NCBI GenBank assembly: GCA_937901345.1 | Contig: CALCHM010000100.1 | Span: 1-34,366, forward strand | Source: an uncultured Prevotella sp. | GTDB lineage: Bacteria; Bacteroidota; Bacteroidia; Bacteroidales; Bacteroidaceae | Direction: 5' to 3' | Length of the DNA stretch: 34,366 nt | Shown: positions 16,608-25,061 of the stretch, piece after piece | Numbering within the stretch: position 1 is the first letter of the stretch | Layout of the letters: the number at the start of each line of letters is the position of its first letter | Program-made: the position numbers and the translations under genes | The notes under the pieces: model-generated | The model's database searches: none | Told to the model about the DNA's origin: nothing | Seen by the model: the letters and a program-made list of their open reading frames with translations, nothing else

Positions 16608-18263
16608 TTAAAACTTTAACACTACGGCACCCCAACTGGGCATGGTTACCTTCGTGAAACCATCTACCTCGAGGTTGATAACCTGCACCTCGTCCGTGAG
16701 CAAGTCTGTTGCACATTGGGTGCCTTCGGGAAGCGAAAGGAACTCAAAGGCATGCTGCGGGATGCGCACTCCGATAGTTGTGGGATATTCGTCAAAATTC
16801 ACAACCACCAAGATGGTGCTTTCCTCACTGCGACGCAGGAATGCAAAGTTGCGACTGGGGTTTAACCCCTGCTCACCATCGTAATTCACATACATGAGGT
16901 CGTAGAAAAGTCCATTGCTGAACGCTTCTTCTTCATTACGCAAGCAAAGCACCTTCTTATAATAGTCGTAGAGTTCCTGCTCCTGCTCTGTGAAGTTCTT
17001 GCCGCCGTCAAGGAGTTTGTTGAGTTTCTCAACGTGCCAGTAATCAAAAATAGTTGTGCGACCGTCACGACCCGAGAAGCCTTCTTCATCCATACCGGGT
17101 TCGCCAATCTCCTGCCCCGCATAAATCATCAAGGGATTCTCACGCATCAACGCACTGACGATGAGCGCGGGCTTCGCCTTTTCAGGAACCGTTGCAAAGA
17201 AGTTAGAGGCAATACGCTGTTCGTCATGATTTTCAAGGAAGTCGAGCATGTGGTCATGGATGTCGTCCACCGCCTGCCAAGCACCAGTGATAGCTGCAGC
17301 GGGTTGCTGATGGCACACGATGGCACGAAGCGTATCGTAAAGCCCCACCTTGTCATACAAATAGTCAAAACCGCCCACCTTAATGTAGTTGCGGTATTCG
17401 TTCGGATTATAAACTTCTGCAATAAATTGGACGGCGGGGAACTTCTTCTTAACTTCCTTGATGGCATACTTCCAGAACTCAACGGGAACCATTTCTGCCA
17501 TGTCGCAACGGAAGGCATCAACACCCTTCTTTGCCCAGAACTGTAAGATTGCCGTCATCTTCTTCCACGTGTTGGGAATAGGCGTAAAATGCTTCACGCC
17601 ACCGCCACAATAATCCACACCATAATTCAACTTCACCGTTTCATACCAGTCATTACAGTTAGGCCACGCATGGAAGCAATCATTACCTGTAGCCTTTGCG
17701 GGAAGTTCTTCGTAAGAATTCTTAGTATCAGTAGCAAAATCCGTATGAAGCGCTTCGCCCAAGATATAATAGAAATTATTCTGAGCATCAAATCCCTTCG
17801 CTTGATCGTCCGTCTGTCCAAGATCCTTCGTGCGTGCAGGTTTTGCATCCGACTTATACTGACGCGCCACGTGGTTGGGCACAAAGTCAATCACCATCTT
17901 CAATCCTGCAGCATGCGTGCGTTCAACGAGCGCCTCAAATTCCTTCATACGATTAGGAACGTCAACAGCCAAGTCGGGGTCGATGTCATAATAATCCTTG
18001 ATGGCATAAGGCGAGCCAGCGGCACCCTTTACAACAACGGGATTGTCCTCAAGAATGCCATAGTCGGCATAACTTGTTTTTGTGGCATGCTCCAAAAGGC
18101 CTGTGTACCAAATGTGCGAATATCCGCTTTCATGAATACGCTCCAAAACATCTGTGGTAAAGTCATTCATTTTACCACAACCATTCTCAGCAATTGTTCC
18201 GCACTTAACGTTTTTACCACCTCGATTACCAAACAAGCGAGGCAATACTTGATAAATATTCAT
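16608..18263 (-). CDS. Alpha-amylase family glycoside hydrolase (GH13)
   Basis: A 551-aa cytoplasmic enzyme without a signal peptide. The four conserved GH13 regions are present: VIDFVPNH (124-131), VDAFRCDMAE with nucleophile Asp254, FIAEVYNPN with acid/base Glu283, and FLENHDEQR with Asp347 as transition-state stabiliser. A C-terminal beta domain (about 455-551) follows. It should cleave or rearrange alpha-1,4-glucans inside the cell, such as glycogen or imported maltodextrins. The exact subfamily is unclear. Immediate neighbours (ZIP transporter, fabD) are not in sugar metabolism. Confidence 0.92.
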   Translation of the reverse strand: MNIYQVLPRLFGNRGGKNVKCGTIAENGCGKMNDFTTDVLERIHESGYSHIWYTGLLEHATKTSYADYGILEDNPVVVKGAAGSPYAIKDYYDIDPDLAVDVPNRMKEFEALVERTHAAGLKMVIDFVPNHVARQYKSDAKPARTKDLGQTDDQAKGFDAQNNFYYILGEALHTDFATDTKNSYEELPAKATGNDCFHAWPNCNDWYETVKLNYGVDYCGGGVKHFTPIPNTWKKMTAILQFWAKKGVDAFRCDMAEMVPVEFWKYAIKEVKKKFPAVQFIAEVYNPNEYRNYIKVGGFDYLYDKVGLYDTLRAIVCHQQPAAAITGAWQAVDDIHDHMLDFLENHDEQRIASNFFATVPEKAKPALIVSALMRENPLMIYAGQEIGEPGMDEEGFSGRDGRTTIFDYWHVEKLNKLLDGGKNFTEQEQELYDYYKKVLCLRNEEEAFSNGLFYDLMYVNYDGEQGLNPSRNFAFLRRSEESTILVVVNFDEYPTTIGVRIPQHAFEFLSLPEGTQCATDLLTDEVQVINLEVDGFTKVTMPSWGAVVLKF

Positions 18264-18275
18264 AGTCTGTTTTTT

Positions 18276-18347
18276 GTGTTTCGTTGAGATATCTAATTAT
18301 GTCTTTCGTTGAGATATCCAATATGTGTTTCGCTGAAATATACGAAC
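18276..18347. repeat. Three degenerate 23-25-bp direct repeats upstream of the amylase gene
   Basis: GTGTTTCGTTGAGATATCTA and relatives recur at 18276, 18301 and 18325, sharing TTTCGTTGAGATAT with a few changes. They lie 13-84 bp upstream of the amylase start, spanning the place where its promoter should be. They could be protein-binding sites, or simple slippage products. Confidence 0.7.
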
Positions 18348-18400
18348 AAATGTGTGGGCGCTTCATCGCACGGAAATGCGACGTGGCACTCACACATTTG
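18347..18400. terminator. Nested hairpin downstream of fabD
   Basis: Outer arms CAAATGTGTG (18347-18356) and CACACATTTG (18391-18400) pair perfectly, with an inner 5-bp hairpin (18366-18370 with 18377-18381). It lies 22 bp after the fabD stop on the minus strand. No clear T-run follows, so it is either a weak terminator or a structured leader element for the amylase gene. Confidence 0.5.
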
Positions 18401-18421
18401 CTGCGCTAAACTATATAGAAA

Positions 18422-19306
18422 TTATAATCCACGAACTGCAACGTCGCGAGAAATCTTAACAATCATTCCCTGAAGCGCCTTTCCGGGACCGCATTCCACA
18501 AACTCCGTTGCACCAGCAGCAATCATGTTCTGCACCTCCTTAGTCCAAAGCACACTCGCTGTCAATTGTTGAATAAGGTTCGCCTTAATTGTTTCAGGAC
18601 ATTCGTGAGCAGCACCGTCTACATTCTGATATACGGGGCAGATGGGTTTATTAAAGGTAGTTTTCGCAATCGCTGCTTCCAACTCATCCTTCGCAGGTTG
18701 CATCAAGGGAGAGTGGAATGCACCGCTAACGGGAAGTACGAGTGCACGCTTAGCGCCTGCCTCCTTCAACTTTGCACAAGCAGCTTCAATTGCAGACTTT
18801 TCACCCGAAATTACCAACTGTCCAGGACAATTGTAGTTCGCAGGGATGACAAGCGCATCAGGAGTAGACACTTCTTTACAAATGGCTTCAACCTGTTCGT
18901 CAGGAAGACCAATCACTGCTGCCATTGTTCCAGGAACTGCTTCACAAGCAGCCTGCATGGCAAGAGCACGAGCTGCCACAAGTTTCAAACCATCTTCGAA
19001 AGAAAGACATCCCGCAGCTGTGAGCGCAGAGAGTTCTCCAAGTGAATGACCTGCCACCATAGCGGGTTTAAATTCATCACCAAGGCAAAGCGCAGAGATA
19101 ACACTATGAAGGAATACTGCAGGCTGTGTCACCTTTGTCTGCTTAAGTTCTTCATCTGTGCCTGCAAACATAATATCTGTGATGCGGAAACCAAGAATAT
19201 CATTTGCCTTTTCAAAGAGTTCCTTTGCAAGCGCGTTATTTTCATAAAGGTCCTTACCCATACCCACAAACTGTGAGCCTTGACCAGGGAATACAAATGC
19301 TGTCAT
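18422..19306 (-). CDS. fabD: Malonyl-CoA:ACP transacylase
   Basis: This 294-aa enzyme moves the malonyl group from CoA to acyl carrier protein, supplying fatty-acid elongation. Visible motifs: FPGQGSQFVGMG near the N-terminus, the nucleophile elbow GHSLGE with Ser88, QAACEAVPGTMAAV, and the catalytic His198 in SGAFHSPLM. The start at 19306 (MTAFVFPGQG) is chosen because the in-frame upstream ATG at 19342 would add 12 residues not seen in the family. It is not in a fab cluster here: its neighbours are an amylase gene and an unrelated lipoprotein gene. Confidence 0.97.
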   Translation of the reverse strand: MTAFVFPGQGSQFVGMGKDLYENNALAKELFEKANDILGFRITDIMFAGTDEELKQTKVTQPAVFLHSVISALCLGDEFKPAMVAGHSLGELSALTAAGCLSFEDGLKLVAARALAMQAACEAVPGTMAAVIGLPDEQVEAICKEVSTPDALVIPANYNCPGQLVISGEKSAIEAACAKLKEAGAKRALVLPVSGAFHSPLMQPAKDELEAAIAKTTFNKPICPVYQNVDGAAHECPETIKANLIQQLTASVLWTKEVQNMIAAGATEFVECGPGKALQGMIVKISRDVAVRGL

Positions 19307-19451
19307 AATCTTTTTTGTTCTAAAAATGTAAAATTGCCACAAGGGCGTTTATTTTCTATCGCACAAATGTCCTACATGGAAACATTTGCACCATAATCGT
19401 CGGCAAAAATAAGTGTTTTTGCGCACATACATAAGCAGTTGACGCAAAAAA

Positions 19452-19958
19452 TCACTCCTCTTGCTTAGGGGCTGCTTCAACACGTACGTTCTTCGTCACC
19501 GTAACTCGGTAATACATCCATGAGGGCAATTCATATTGCACCCTACCTCCTGATATCTCAGTTGTCTTCACTACAGATGCATCGGCATTTCCTGAAATGT
19601 GATACTTAGCAACAAGTTTCACCTGATGAATTCCAGGTGTATTGAAAACAATCGTGTCTACGGGATTGTTAGAATAGTTGTCATAAACCACCGAAGTAAA
19701 GGCAGGTTTATGAATGCCCTCTTCACGACCATCACTCCACATGTAATCTGCCTTATAAAGTAAATGGCCGCGTTGTGCTTGCTCTACGGTTGCCACAAAC
19801 TTTTCGCCCGCCACAATGCGGTCGGTTTCGGTAACGACTGACTTAAAGGTCATATCGTGAATTACGGGACAAGTAGAAGTATACTTATCGTCATCTCTTT
19901 CACAACTTACCATAACAAGGGCAAGAGCAAAAATGGGAAGAAGGATTTTCTTAATCAT
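19452..19958 (-). CDS. Hypothetical lipoprotein
   Basis: A 168-aa protein with a signal peptide and lipobox MVSC (acylated Cys19) followed by an acidic ERDDD stretch, which in Bacteroidota often directs lipoproteins to the outer surface. The rest is beta-rich. The spacing of TPGIHQVKLVAKYHISG near residues 109-125 is reminiscent of PKD-like Ig folds. I do not recognise a named family. It lies 54 bp downstream of maf, in the same direction. Confidence 0.7.
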   Translation of the reverse strand: MIKKILLPIFALALVMVSCERDDDKYTSTCPVIHDMTFKSVVTETDRIVAGEKFVATVEQAQRGHLLYKADYMWSDGREEGIHKPAFTSVVYDNYSNNPVDTIVFNTPGIHQVKLVAKYHISGNADASVVKTTEISGGRVQYELPSWMYYRVTVTKNVRVEAAPKQEE

Positions 19959-20012
19959 AGGAGTGCTATTTGTTTTATTAATTCATATCATGTATGGAGA
20001 ATCACAGCAGAT

Positions 20013-20630
20013 TTAAAATTCTTTCAATACACCATAAAGACGCTGCACGGGCAACCCCATTACGTTAAAGAAACTACCACGCAATTCCTCTACCGCCACA
20101 AGGCCTATCCACTCTTGGATTCCATAAGCCCCAGCTTTGTCCATGGGGCGATAATGCGCCACGTAATAGGCAATCTCAGCGTCGGAGAGTTGGGCGAAAG
20201 TCACGTCGCTTGTCACGGCAAAATCTGTCTGCTTCGTTTTTGTTACTAGCGCCACGCCTGTCACAACTTGGTGTGTGCGCCCTGAAAGTTGTTGGAGCAT
20301 GAGTTTGGCGTCTGCCTCATCAACGGGTTTTCCCAGCACCTTACCTTCAGAACAAACTATCGTATCTGCAGTGATGATAAGTTCATCGTCCGTCATGTGT
20401 GCAGCATGTGCCTCCGCCTTCTTCTTGGCTATGTAACAAGCAGTCTGTTCATTTGTCAAACCTGCAGGAAAACTTTCATCTACATCAGCAAGAGTACGCA
20501 CAGAAAAGTCAAGACCTAGTTGCGCTAACAATTCTTTGCGACGCGGTGAATTACTGGCAAGAACAATTTTATAATTGCTTAAGTGAGCAACAAGCGGATT
20601 CTGTAATTCTGTCATAAAAGTAATGCTCAT
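20013..20630 (-). CDS. maf: Maf-family nucleoside triphosphate pyrophosphatase
   Basis: A 205-aa cytoplasmic housekeeping enzyme that hydrolyses non-canonical or methylated nucleotides. Seen: LASNSPRRKELL near the N-terminus, then IITADTIV with the catalytic Asp, GKPVDEADAKLML, SGRTHQVVTGVAL and DKAGAYGIQE, which together are diagnostic of Maf proteins. The start may be 20630 or 20615 (MTELQ). The gene begins about 6 bp after kdsC ends, so the two are cotranscribed. Confidence 0.93.
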   Translation of the reverse strand: MSITFMTELQNPLVAHLSNYKIVLASNSPRRKELLAQLGLDFSVRTLADVDESFPAGLTNEQTACYIAKKKAEAHAAHMTDDELIITADTIVCSEGKVLGKPVDEADAKLMLQQLSGRTHQVVTGVALVTKTKQTDFAVTSDVTFAQLSDAEIAYYVAHYRPMDKAGAYGIQEWIGLVAVEELRGSFFNVMGLPVQRLYGVLKEF

Positions 20631-20636
20631 AAAATT

Positions 20637-21155
20637 CTACCAACCAAAGGCCTCAGCATCACTCATCCAAAGTCCCTGAGCACGGAGCACCTGCTCTATA
20701 ATGTCGCGTCCGCAACCCATGCCTCCGGCTTTATCACTCACATACGTAGCAATCTGCTTTATTTCGGGAGCTGCATCGGAAGGACAACAGGGGCAACCGC
20801 AATGGCGCATCACTTCATAGTCGGGAATATCATCGCCAACGTAAATAACTTCCTCTGGGTTCAAACCGCTTTCTTCTAACCACTGTTCATAAACAGTTAT
20901 TTTAACGCTTACACCCATAAATACGTTCTGAAGTCCAAGTCCAACATAACGTTGACGCACTGCCTCACTCTTGCCACCTGTAATAATCGCAAGGTTTAGC
21001 CCTTTCTTTACTGCCAATTGCATAGCGTAACCATCTTTAATGTTTGCTGTGCGCATGGGTTGAGCATCTGCCCCGAGAGTTACAAGGTTAGAACTCAAAA
21101 CGCCATCAACATCAAAAGCGATGGCCTTTATTTTGGTTAAATCGTAGTTGATCAT
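20637..21155 (-). CDS. kdsC: 3-deoxy-D-manno-octulosonate 8-phosphate phosphatase
   Basis: This 172-aa HAD-superfamily phosphatase removes phosphate from Kdo-8-phosphate, the third step of the CMP-Kdo pathway for lipid A core synthesis. The capless C0 HAD pattern is clear: FDVDGVLSSN with nucleophile Asp15 and acid/base Asp17, KDGYAMQLAVKKGL, IITGGKSEAV, and GDDIPDYEV for magnesium binding. Length and motifs fit the tetrameric KdsC/YrbI group. It lies just ahead of maf. kdsA and kdsD sit about 8 kb away on the same strand. Confidence 0.93.
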   Translation of the reverse strand: MINYDLTKIKAIAFDVDGVLSSNLVTLGADAQPMRTANIKDGYAMQLAVKKGLNLAIITGGKSEAVRQRYVGLGLQNVFMGVSVKITVYEQWLEESGLNPEEVIYVGDDIPDYEVMRHCGCPCCPSDAAPEIKQIATYVSDKAGGMGCGRDIIEQVLRAQGLWMSDAEAFGW

Positions 21156-21164
21156 AATTTATTA

Positions 21165-21285
21165 GGTTTTGAGTCAAGAGGTTTTGAGGTTATAAGACCG
21201 TGCGGGGTTCTAAGGGTTATAAAGTCTTTATGATTACTTAAGTCTTTCAGTGCTTTAAAGTCGAGGACCAAAGAGCGTATCGTTT
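21165..21285. repeat. Dispersed AGGTTTTGAG element with 9-bp periodic tail
   Basis: Two AGGTTTTGAG copies (from 21173 and 21179) lead into TATAAGACCGTGCGGGG. A degenerate tract with about 9-bp spacing follows (TAAAGTCTT, TTAAGTCTT, TAAAGTCGA). The same arrangement, including a GCGGG core, occurs at 28374-28461. It fills most of the 182-bp gap between the DUF2520 gene and kdsC. Confidence 0.6.
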
Positions 21286-21337
21286 TGACGAAAATTATCC
21301 GCAAGGTAGTTGTACTCTGTTCTTTGTTATCTGTACG

Positions 21338-22102
21338 CTAACCCTTGCTCATAATACTCTCACTCATAATTTTGTATATCTGTTGCATACGTTCATCCTC
21401 TGAGAGGAGGGCGGTTTGCGCGGCCATTACCGTTTTATCTCGGCGCACAGCTGGACCTGTTTGCCCCTTCTGTGGCGGAGTGATGTGAAGTTTTTTCGTA
21501 GTTGATTCAATAAGCGGAAGTAAGTCAGAAAAGGGTAAGTTGACCTTTCCCATAATCTCTTCTGCGAGAGCATAACAATGATTGGTGAAATTACAAGCAA
21601 AAACTGCCGCCAAATGCAGGTATCTTCGATCGGCACTACTCAATTCTGTTACATTCTCACTCAACGATTGTGCTAAGTTGCGTACAAGGGAGCGTGTTTC
21701 CGGGTCTGTTGCTTCAATATAAAGAGGCAAATTCTGAAAATCTACGGGCACTGACTTTGAGAACGTTTGCATCGGATAAAGCACACCACCTCGGGCTACA
21801 ACTCCTTCGTAAACCGAGAGCGGAACACTTCCCGCTGTGTGTAAACAAAGAGCATTAGGATGCGTTGTTGTCAAATTCACAAGTACTTCTCGCAGCGCAT
21901 CATCTTTAACCGACAAGATATATACCTCAGCACGAGGAAGGGTATCTACACAAGACGTTGCCACAGCGTTTACGGATGTGGCAACTTCTTGAGCATGTTC
22001 TAATGTTTTGCTATAAACGGCAAGTATTTCGTGCCCTGCATGATGCAACGCTCTTGCAAGATGGGTTGCAACATTTCCAGCACCTAGGATTACGATTTTC
22101 AT
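21338..22102 (-). CDS. Rossmann-fold/DUF2520 domain protein
   Basis: This 254-aa protein begins with a dinucleotide-binding motif ILGAGNVATHLA (GxGxxA), followed by the NAD(P)-binding Rossmann half (to about residue 125). A helical DUF2520 dimerisation half follows, containing a conserved histidine in RRYLHLAAVFACNFTNHCY. This matches the F420-dependent NADP oxidoreductase-like proteins found next to kdsC and maf in Bacteroidales. The substrate is not known. It lies 50 bp after the nitroreductase gene and upstream of kdsC, with a dispersed repeat in between. Confidence 0.85.
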   Translation of the reverse strand: MKIVILGAGNVATHLARALHHAGHEILAVYSKTLEHAQEVATSVNAVATSCVDTLPRAEVYILSVKDDALREVLVNLTTTHPNALCLHTAGSVPLSVYEGVVARGGVLYPMQTFSKSVPVDFQNLPLYIEATDPETRSLVRNLAQSLSENVTELSSADRRYLHLAAVFACNFTNHCYALAEEIMGKVNLPFSDLLPLIESTTKKLHITPPQKGQTGPAVRRDKTVMAAQTALLSEDERMQQIYKIMSESIMSKG

Positions 22103-22152
22103 CTATTATAAACGGGAGCACTACTGCGGCGCCATTCCCTATTCTGAAAAGA

Positions 22153-22680
22153 TTAACCTTCGTGAATAATCAAGCGTTCCCAACGCAAGTCTTCCTCAGC
22201 ATGTGGGGGTACGTCTTGTGCCTTTTTCCCAATCGCTACGATGCAAAGCGGTTCTTGCTCTGGTGTAAGATGGAGCAATTCTCGCACGGCAAGCGAGGCT
22301 GGAGTTCCATCTTCTTGCAAACGCTCGCGAATCTGTACCCAACAAGCGCCTAACCCGCAATTTTCAGCCGAAAGCAGAAGCATGGTTGCTGCAACTGAGG
22401 CATCCTCAATCCACACGTCTGAAATATCCATCCGACCACAGAAAACAACTGCCAAGGCTGCTCCTGCTATCATCGTACCAAAGCGAGGTTTCACCTGAGA
22501 AAGGCGCTCAAGCATGTCTTTCTGCTCTACCAAAATGAATTCCACCGCCTGTTTCCCCTTTGAACTTGGCGAATATAATACGGGGGTCATCAAAGCCACT
22601 ACTTCATCGGAAGATAGGCTTTCTGTTTGGTATTTACGAACGCTTCGACGATGCTTAACTACGTCTAAAAAGTCTGCCAT
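22153..22680 (-). CDS. Nitroreductase-family FMN protein
   Basis: A 175-aa flavoprotein of the nitroreductase fold. The N-terminal RRSVRKY motif binds the FMN phosphate. SPSSKGKQAVEFILV and the C-terminal GACWVQIRER, with the closing IGKKAQDVPP, fit the short single-domain subfamily. These enzymes use NAD(P)H to reduce quinones, nitroaromatics or flavins; the physiological substrate here is unknown. It starts 19 bp after pyrI and probably shares its transcript. Confidence 0.88.
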   Translation of the reverse strand: MADFLDVVKHRRSVRKYQTESLSSDEVVALMTPVLYSPSSKGKQAVEFILVEQKDMLERLSQVKPRFGTMIAGAALAVVFCGRMDISDVWIEDASVAATMLLLSAENCGLGACWVQIRERLQEDGTPASLAVRELLHLTPEQEPLCIVAIGKKAQDVPPHAEEDLRWERLIIHEG

Positions 22681-22699
22681 TGAGGACGTGTTTTTGCTG

Positions 22700-23152
22700 T
22701 TACACCAACTTTACCTTGTCTAAAACTTGTTCACGACTGCAATAGTGGCAGCAAATCACGTCATTATTCTTTTCAGAAACGTGAAAACGTGTCTTCATGG
22801 GTTCGTTGTTTGTAATGCACTTGGGATTACCACATTTCACTACGCCCACGATATCCTTGGGAAGGCGTACCTGACGCTTTTCTACGACATTGAAATCCTT
22901 GATAATAGAGAGATTCACGTTGGGCGCCACAACAGCCAAGCGGTCGAGTTCTGCATCCGAGAAATAGCGATCGGCAATTTTCACGAGACTCTTGTTGCCC
23001 ATCTTTTGGCTTACAAGGTTGTAACCAATCATCACCGTTGACTTCAAATCTTGAAGACCAAGGAGACTTATTACTTCAAAAAGTTTATTGCTAGGAATAT
23101 GGTCAATAACGGTGCCATTCTCAATGGCAGCTACCATTAATTCTTGATTCAT
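22700..23152 (-). CDS. pyrI: Aspartate carbamoyltransferase regulatory subunit
   Basis: A 150-aa subunit that binds nucleotide effectors and links catalytic trimers of aspartate carbamoyltransferase. The N-terminal allosteric domain contains GTVIDHIPSNKLF. The C-terminal zinc domain has Cys107 and Cys112 (CGNPKC) plus Cys135 and Cys138 (CHYC), the four ligands needed to hold the subunit interface. It follows pyrB on the same strand after 115 bp with no strong terminator, so the two should be coexpressed. Confidence 0.96.
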   Translation of the reverse strand: MNQELMVAAIENGTVIDHIPSNKLFEVISLLGLQDLKSTVMIGYNLVSQKMGNKSLVKIADRYFSDAELDRLAVVAPNVNLSIIKDFNVVEKRQVRLPKDIVGVVKCGNPKCITNNEPMKTRFHVSEKNNDVICCHYCSREQVLDKVKLV

Positions 23153-23267
23153 GAGGGATAAGGTTATAGGTGAGAGTAAAGAGTACGGAGAACTGGGTAT
23201 CGTTTCCTGCTGAATTTAAGACTCTGCATGGAAGTAGTACGCAGCACACTGTTGGTGTACTCTAAAA

Positions 23268-24182
23268 TTACATATTCAGCACATCACAGATAATAGCTTC
23301 GCGAGCATAAAGTCCGTTTTGCGCCTGCTGGAAATAGTATGCGTGAGGATCGTCATCCACATCGTAAGCGATTTCGTTTACACGGGGAAGTGGATGGAGG
23401 ATTTTCATATTCTCGCGTGCCTTTCCGAGCATTGATGCCTTTAGAATATACACATCCTTTACGCGTTCGTATTCCATTAGGTCAGTAAAACGTTCACGCT
23501 GCACACGGGTCATGTAAAGAATATCGGCTTCAGCAATGACATCTTCATTGAACTCTTCATACTCAACATACTTTATGCCATGTTCACGACAATACGCCTT
23601 ATATTCTTCAGGCATCGCGAGTTCCTTAGGAGCAATGAAGTGGAAGGTGGGATTGAAGTGGCGAAGCGCCATAAGGAGGGAGTGTACGGTACGGCCGTAT
23701 TTCAAGTCACCCACAAGGAACACGTTGAGGTTATCAAGCGTCCCCTGTGTTTTATAAATGCTATAAAGGTCGAGCATTGTCTGCGTGGGGTGTTGATTGG
23801 CACCATCACCCGCATTGATAATAGGCACGTTTGCCACTTCACTTGCATAAAGTGCAGCGCCTTCCAAATAGTGGCGCATCACGATGACGTCTGCATAGTT
23901 TTGAACCATCATGATGGTATCCTTTAGGGTTTCACCCTTTGTGCCACTCGTAATTTTGGGGTCGGCAAAACCGATAACTTTTGCGCCAAGGCGATTGGCC
24001 GCAGTTTCAAAACTGAGACGCGTACGTGTTGAGGGTTCAAAGAAAAGGGTTGCCACAATTTTTCCATCAAGGATCTTGCTATTGGGATTCTTTTCAAACT
24101 CCTCTGCGCGCTGAATCAATTGCAATATCTTTTCGCGAGACAATGTGTTGATAGAAACCAAACTTCTTTTTTCAGACATCAT
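23268..24182 (-). CDS. pyrB: Aspartate carbamoyltransferase catalytic subunit
   Basis: This 304-aa enzyme joins carbamoyl phosphate and aspartate, the first committed step of pyrimidine synthesis. The carbamoyl-phosphate loop FFEPSTRTRLSFE is intact, as are SGTKGETLKDT with the catalytic Lys of the 80s loop, MRHYLEGAA, HPTQTMLDLYSI and ILHPLPRVNEI. The length is normal. The start is 24182 or the adjacent ATG at 24179. It is divergent from rubrerythrin and precedes pyrI. Confidence 0.97.
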   Translation of the reverse strand: MMSEKRSLVSINTLSREKILQLIQRAEEFEKNPNSKILDGKIVATLFFEPSTRTRLSFETAANRLGAKVIGFADPKITSGTKGETLKDTIMMVQNYADVIVMRHYLEGAALYASEVANVPIINAGDGANQHPTQTMLDLYSIYKTQGTLDNLNVFLVGDLKYGRTVHSLLMALRHFNPTFHFIAPKELAMPEEYKAYCREHGIKYVEYEEFNEDVIAEADILYMTRVQRERFTDLMEYERVKDVYILKASMLGKARENMKILHPLPRVNEIAYDVDDDPHAYYFQQAQNGLYAREAIICDVLNM

Positions 24183-24244
24183 GTTTCTTATGTTTTAAGG
24201 TAAGTATGCAGTGCCGTACGAACAACACCACGCTATATTTTCCC

Positions 24245-24252
24245 CAAAATTA
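24245..24252 (-). promoter_or_regulatory. Candidate -7 box for pyrB
   Basis: On the minus strand it reads TAATTTTG (TAnnTTTG), giving a leader of about 55-60 nt before pyrB. The -33 region lacks a clear TTTG. Confidence 0.45.
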
Positions 24253-24346
24253 GATATTTATTTTTTATGTAAAGGAGAAATTTACTTTTTATCTGCCACG
24301 CAACGAAAATTAGTTGCAAAATCATTTTCAGATAATCGGAAAAGTG

Positions 24347-24354
24347 TAACTTTG
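24347..24354 (+). promoter_or_regulatory. -7 box for rubrerythrin gene
   Basis: TAACTTTG is a perfect TAnnTTTG match. A TTTT stretch 18 bp upstream is a weak -33. The leader would be about 80 nt, ending in an AT-rich segment before the ATG at 24438. Confidence 0.6.
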
Positions 24355-24437
24355 CCACTTTCTGAAGCATTTCCTTCTGGAATAACAACGATTCAGAAAT
24401 ACACTCACTAATTACAAACAATTAAATTTATACGACT

Positions 24438-24977
24438 ATGAAAAGTTTGAAAGGATCAAAGACAGAACAGAATCTTCTCACCGCATTTGCAGGCGAATCA
24501 ATGGCACGCAACAAGTATTCTTACTACGCTTCAAAGGCAAAGAAGGAAGGTTTCGTGCAAATCGCAAATATCTTTGAAGAAACAGCATCCAACGAAAAGG
24601 AACACGCTAAGATGTGGTTCAAATTGCTTCACGATGGTGTACCTTCAACTGCTGAAAATCTCCTTGACGCGGCTAATGGTGAAAACTACGAATGGACAGA
24701 CATGTATGCTACATTCGCCAAGGAAGCACGCGAAGAAGGTTTTGAAGAAATTGCTAACAAGTTTGAACTCGTTGCTGCCGTTGAGCGTGAACACGAAGAA
24801 CGCTACCGCAAACTTCTTGCTAACGTTGAAGGCAAATTAGTATTCAGTCGTGATGGCGATGCTATTTGGCAGTGTCTTAACTGTGGTCACATCGTTGTGG
24901 GTAAGGACGCTCCTGTAATTTGCCCCGTTTGCGATCATCCTCAAAGTTACTTCCAGCTTAAGGCTGAAAATTTCTAA
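24438..24977 (+). CDS. rbr: Rubrerythrin
   Basis: This 179-aa cytoplasmic non-haem iron protein reduces hydrogen peroxide in anaerobes. The ferritin-like four-helix domain (about 1-140) supplies diiron ligands from Glu20, the EKEH motif (Glu53, His56), a Glu in EAREEGFEEIA, and EREH (Glu116, His119). The C-terminal rubredoxin-like domain has CLNCGH (Cys146, Cys149) and CPVCDH (Cys162, Cys165) for the Fe(SCys)4 centre. Codon use is strongly biased, in line with high expression. A hairpin follows directly. Confidence 0.96.
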   Translation: MKSLKGSKTEQNLLTAFAGESMARNKYSYYASKAKKEGFVQIANIFEETASNEKEHAKMWFKLLHDGVPSTAENLLDAANGENYEWTDMYATFAKEAREEGFEEIANKFELVAAVEREHEERYRKLLANVEGKLVFSRDGDAIWQCLNCGHIVVGKDAPVICPVCDHPQSYFQLKAENF

Positions 24978-24990
24978 AATAATCTATTTG

Positions 24991-25022
24991 CAAGAGACTA
25001 TGCACCCCTGCATGGTCTCTTG
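24991..25022 (+). terminator. Hairpin after rubrerythrin gene
   Basis: A 14-bp stem with one G-T pair (24991-25004 with 25009-25022) and a CCCC loop. It is followed by only a short T-run, so termination may be partial. It excludes an upstream start (25020) for the next gene. Confidence 0.75.
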
Positions 25023-25061
25023 TTTCAGTTGTATCATTTACCTATTCACTTTCGTACGAAT

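Noticed and set aside
19416..19450. Terminator after the 19452-19958 lipoprotein gene
   Set aside because: The 8-bp inverted repeat (TTTTTGCG and complement) is weak, AT-rich and without a T-run beyond the stem.
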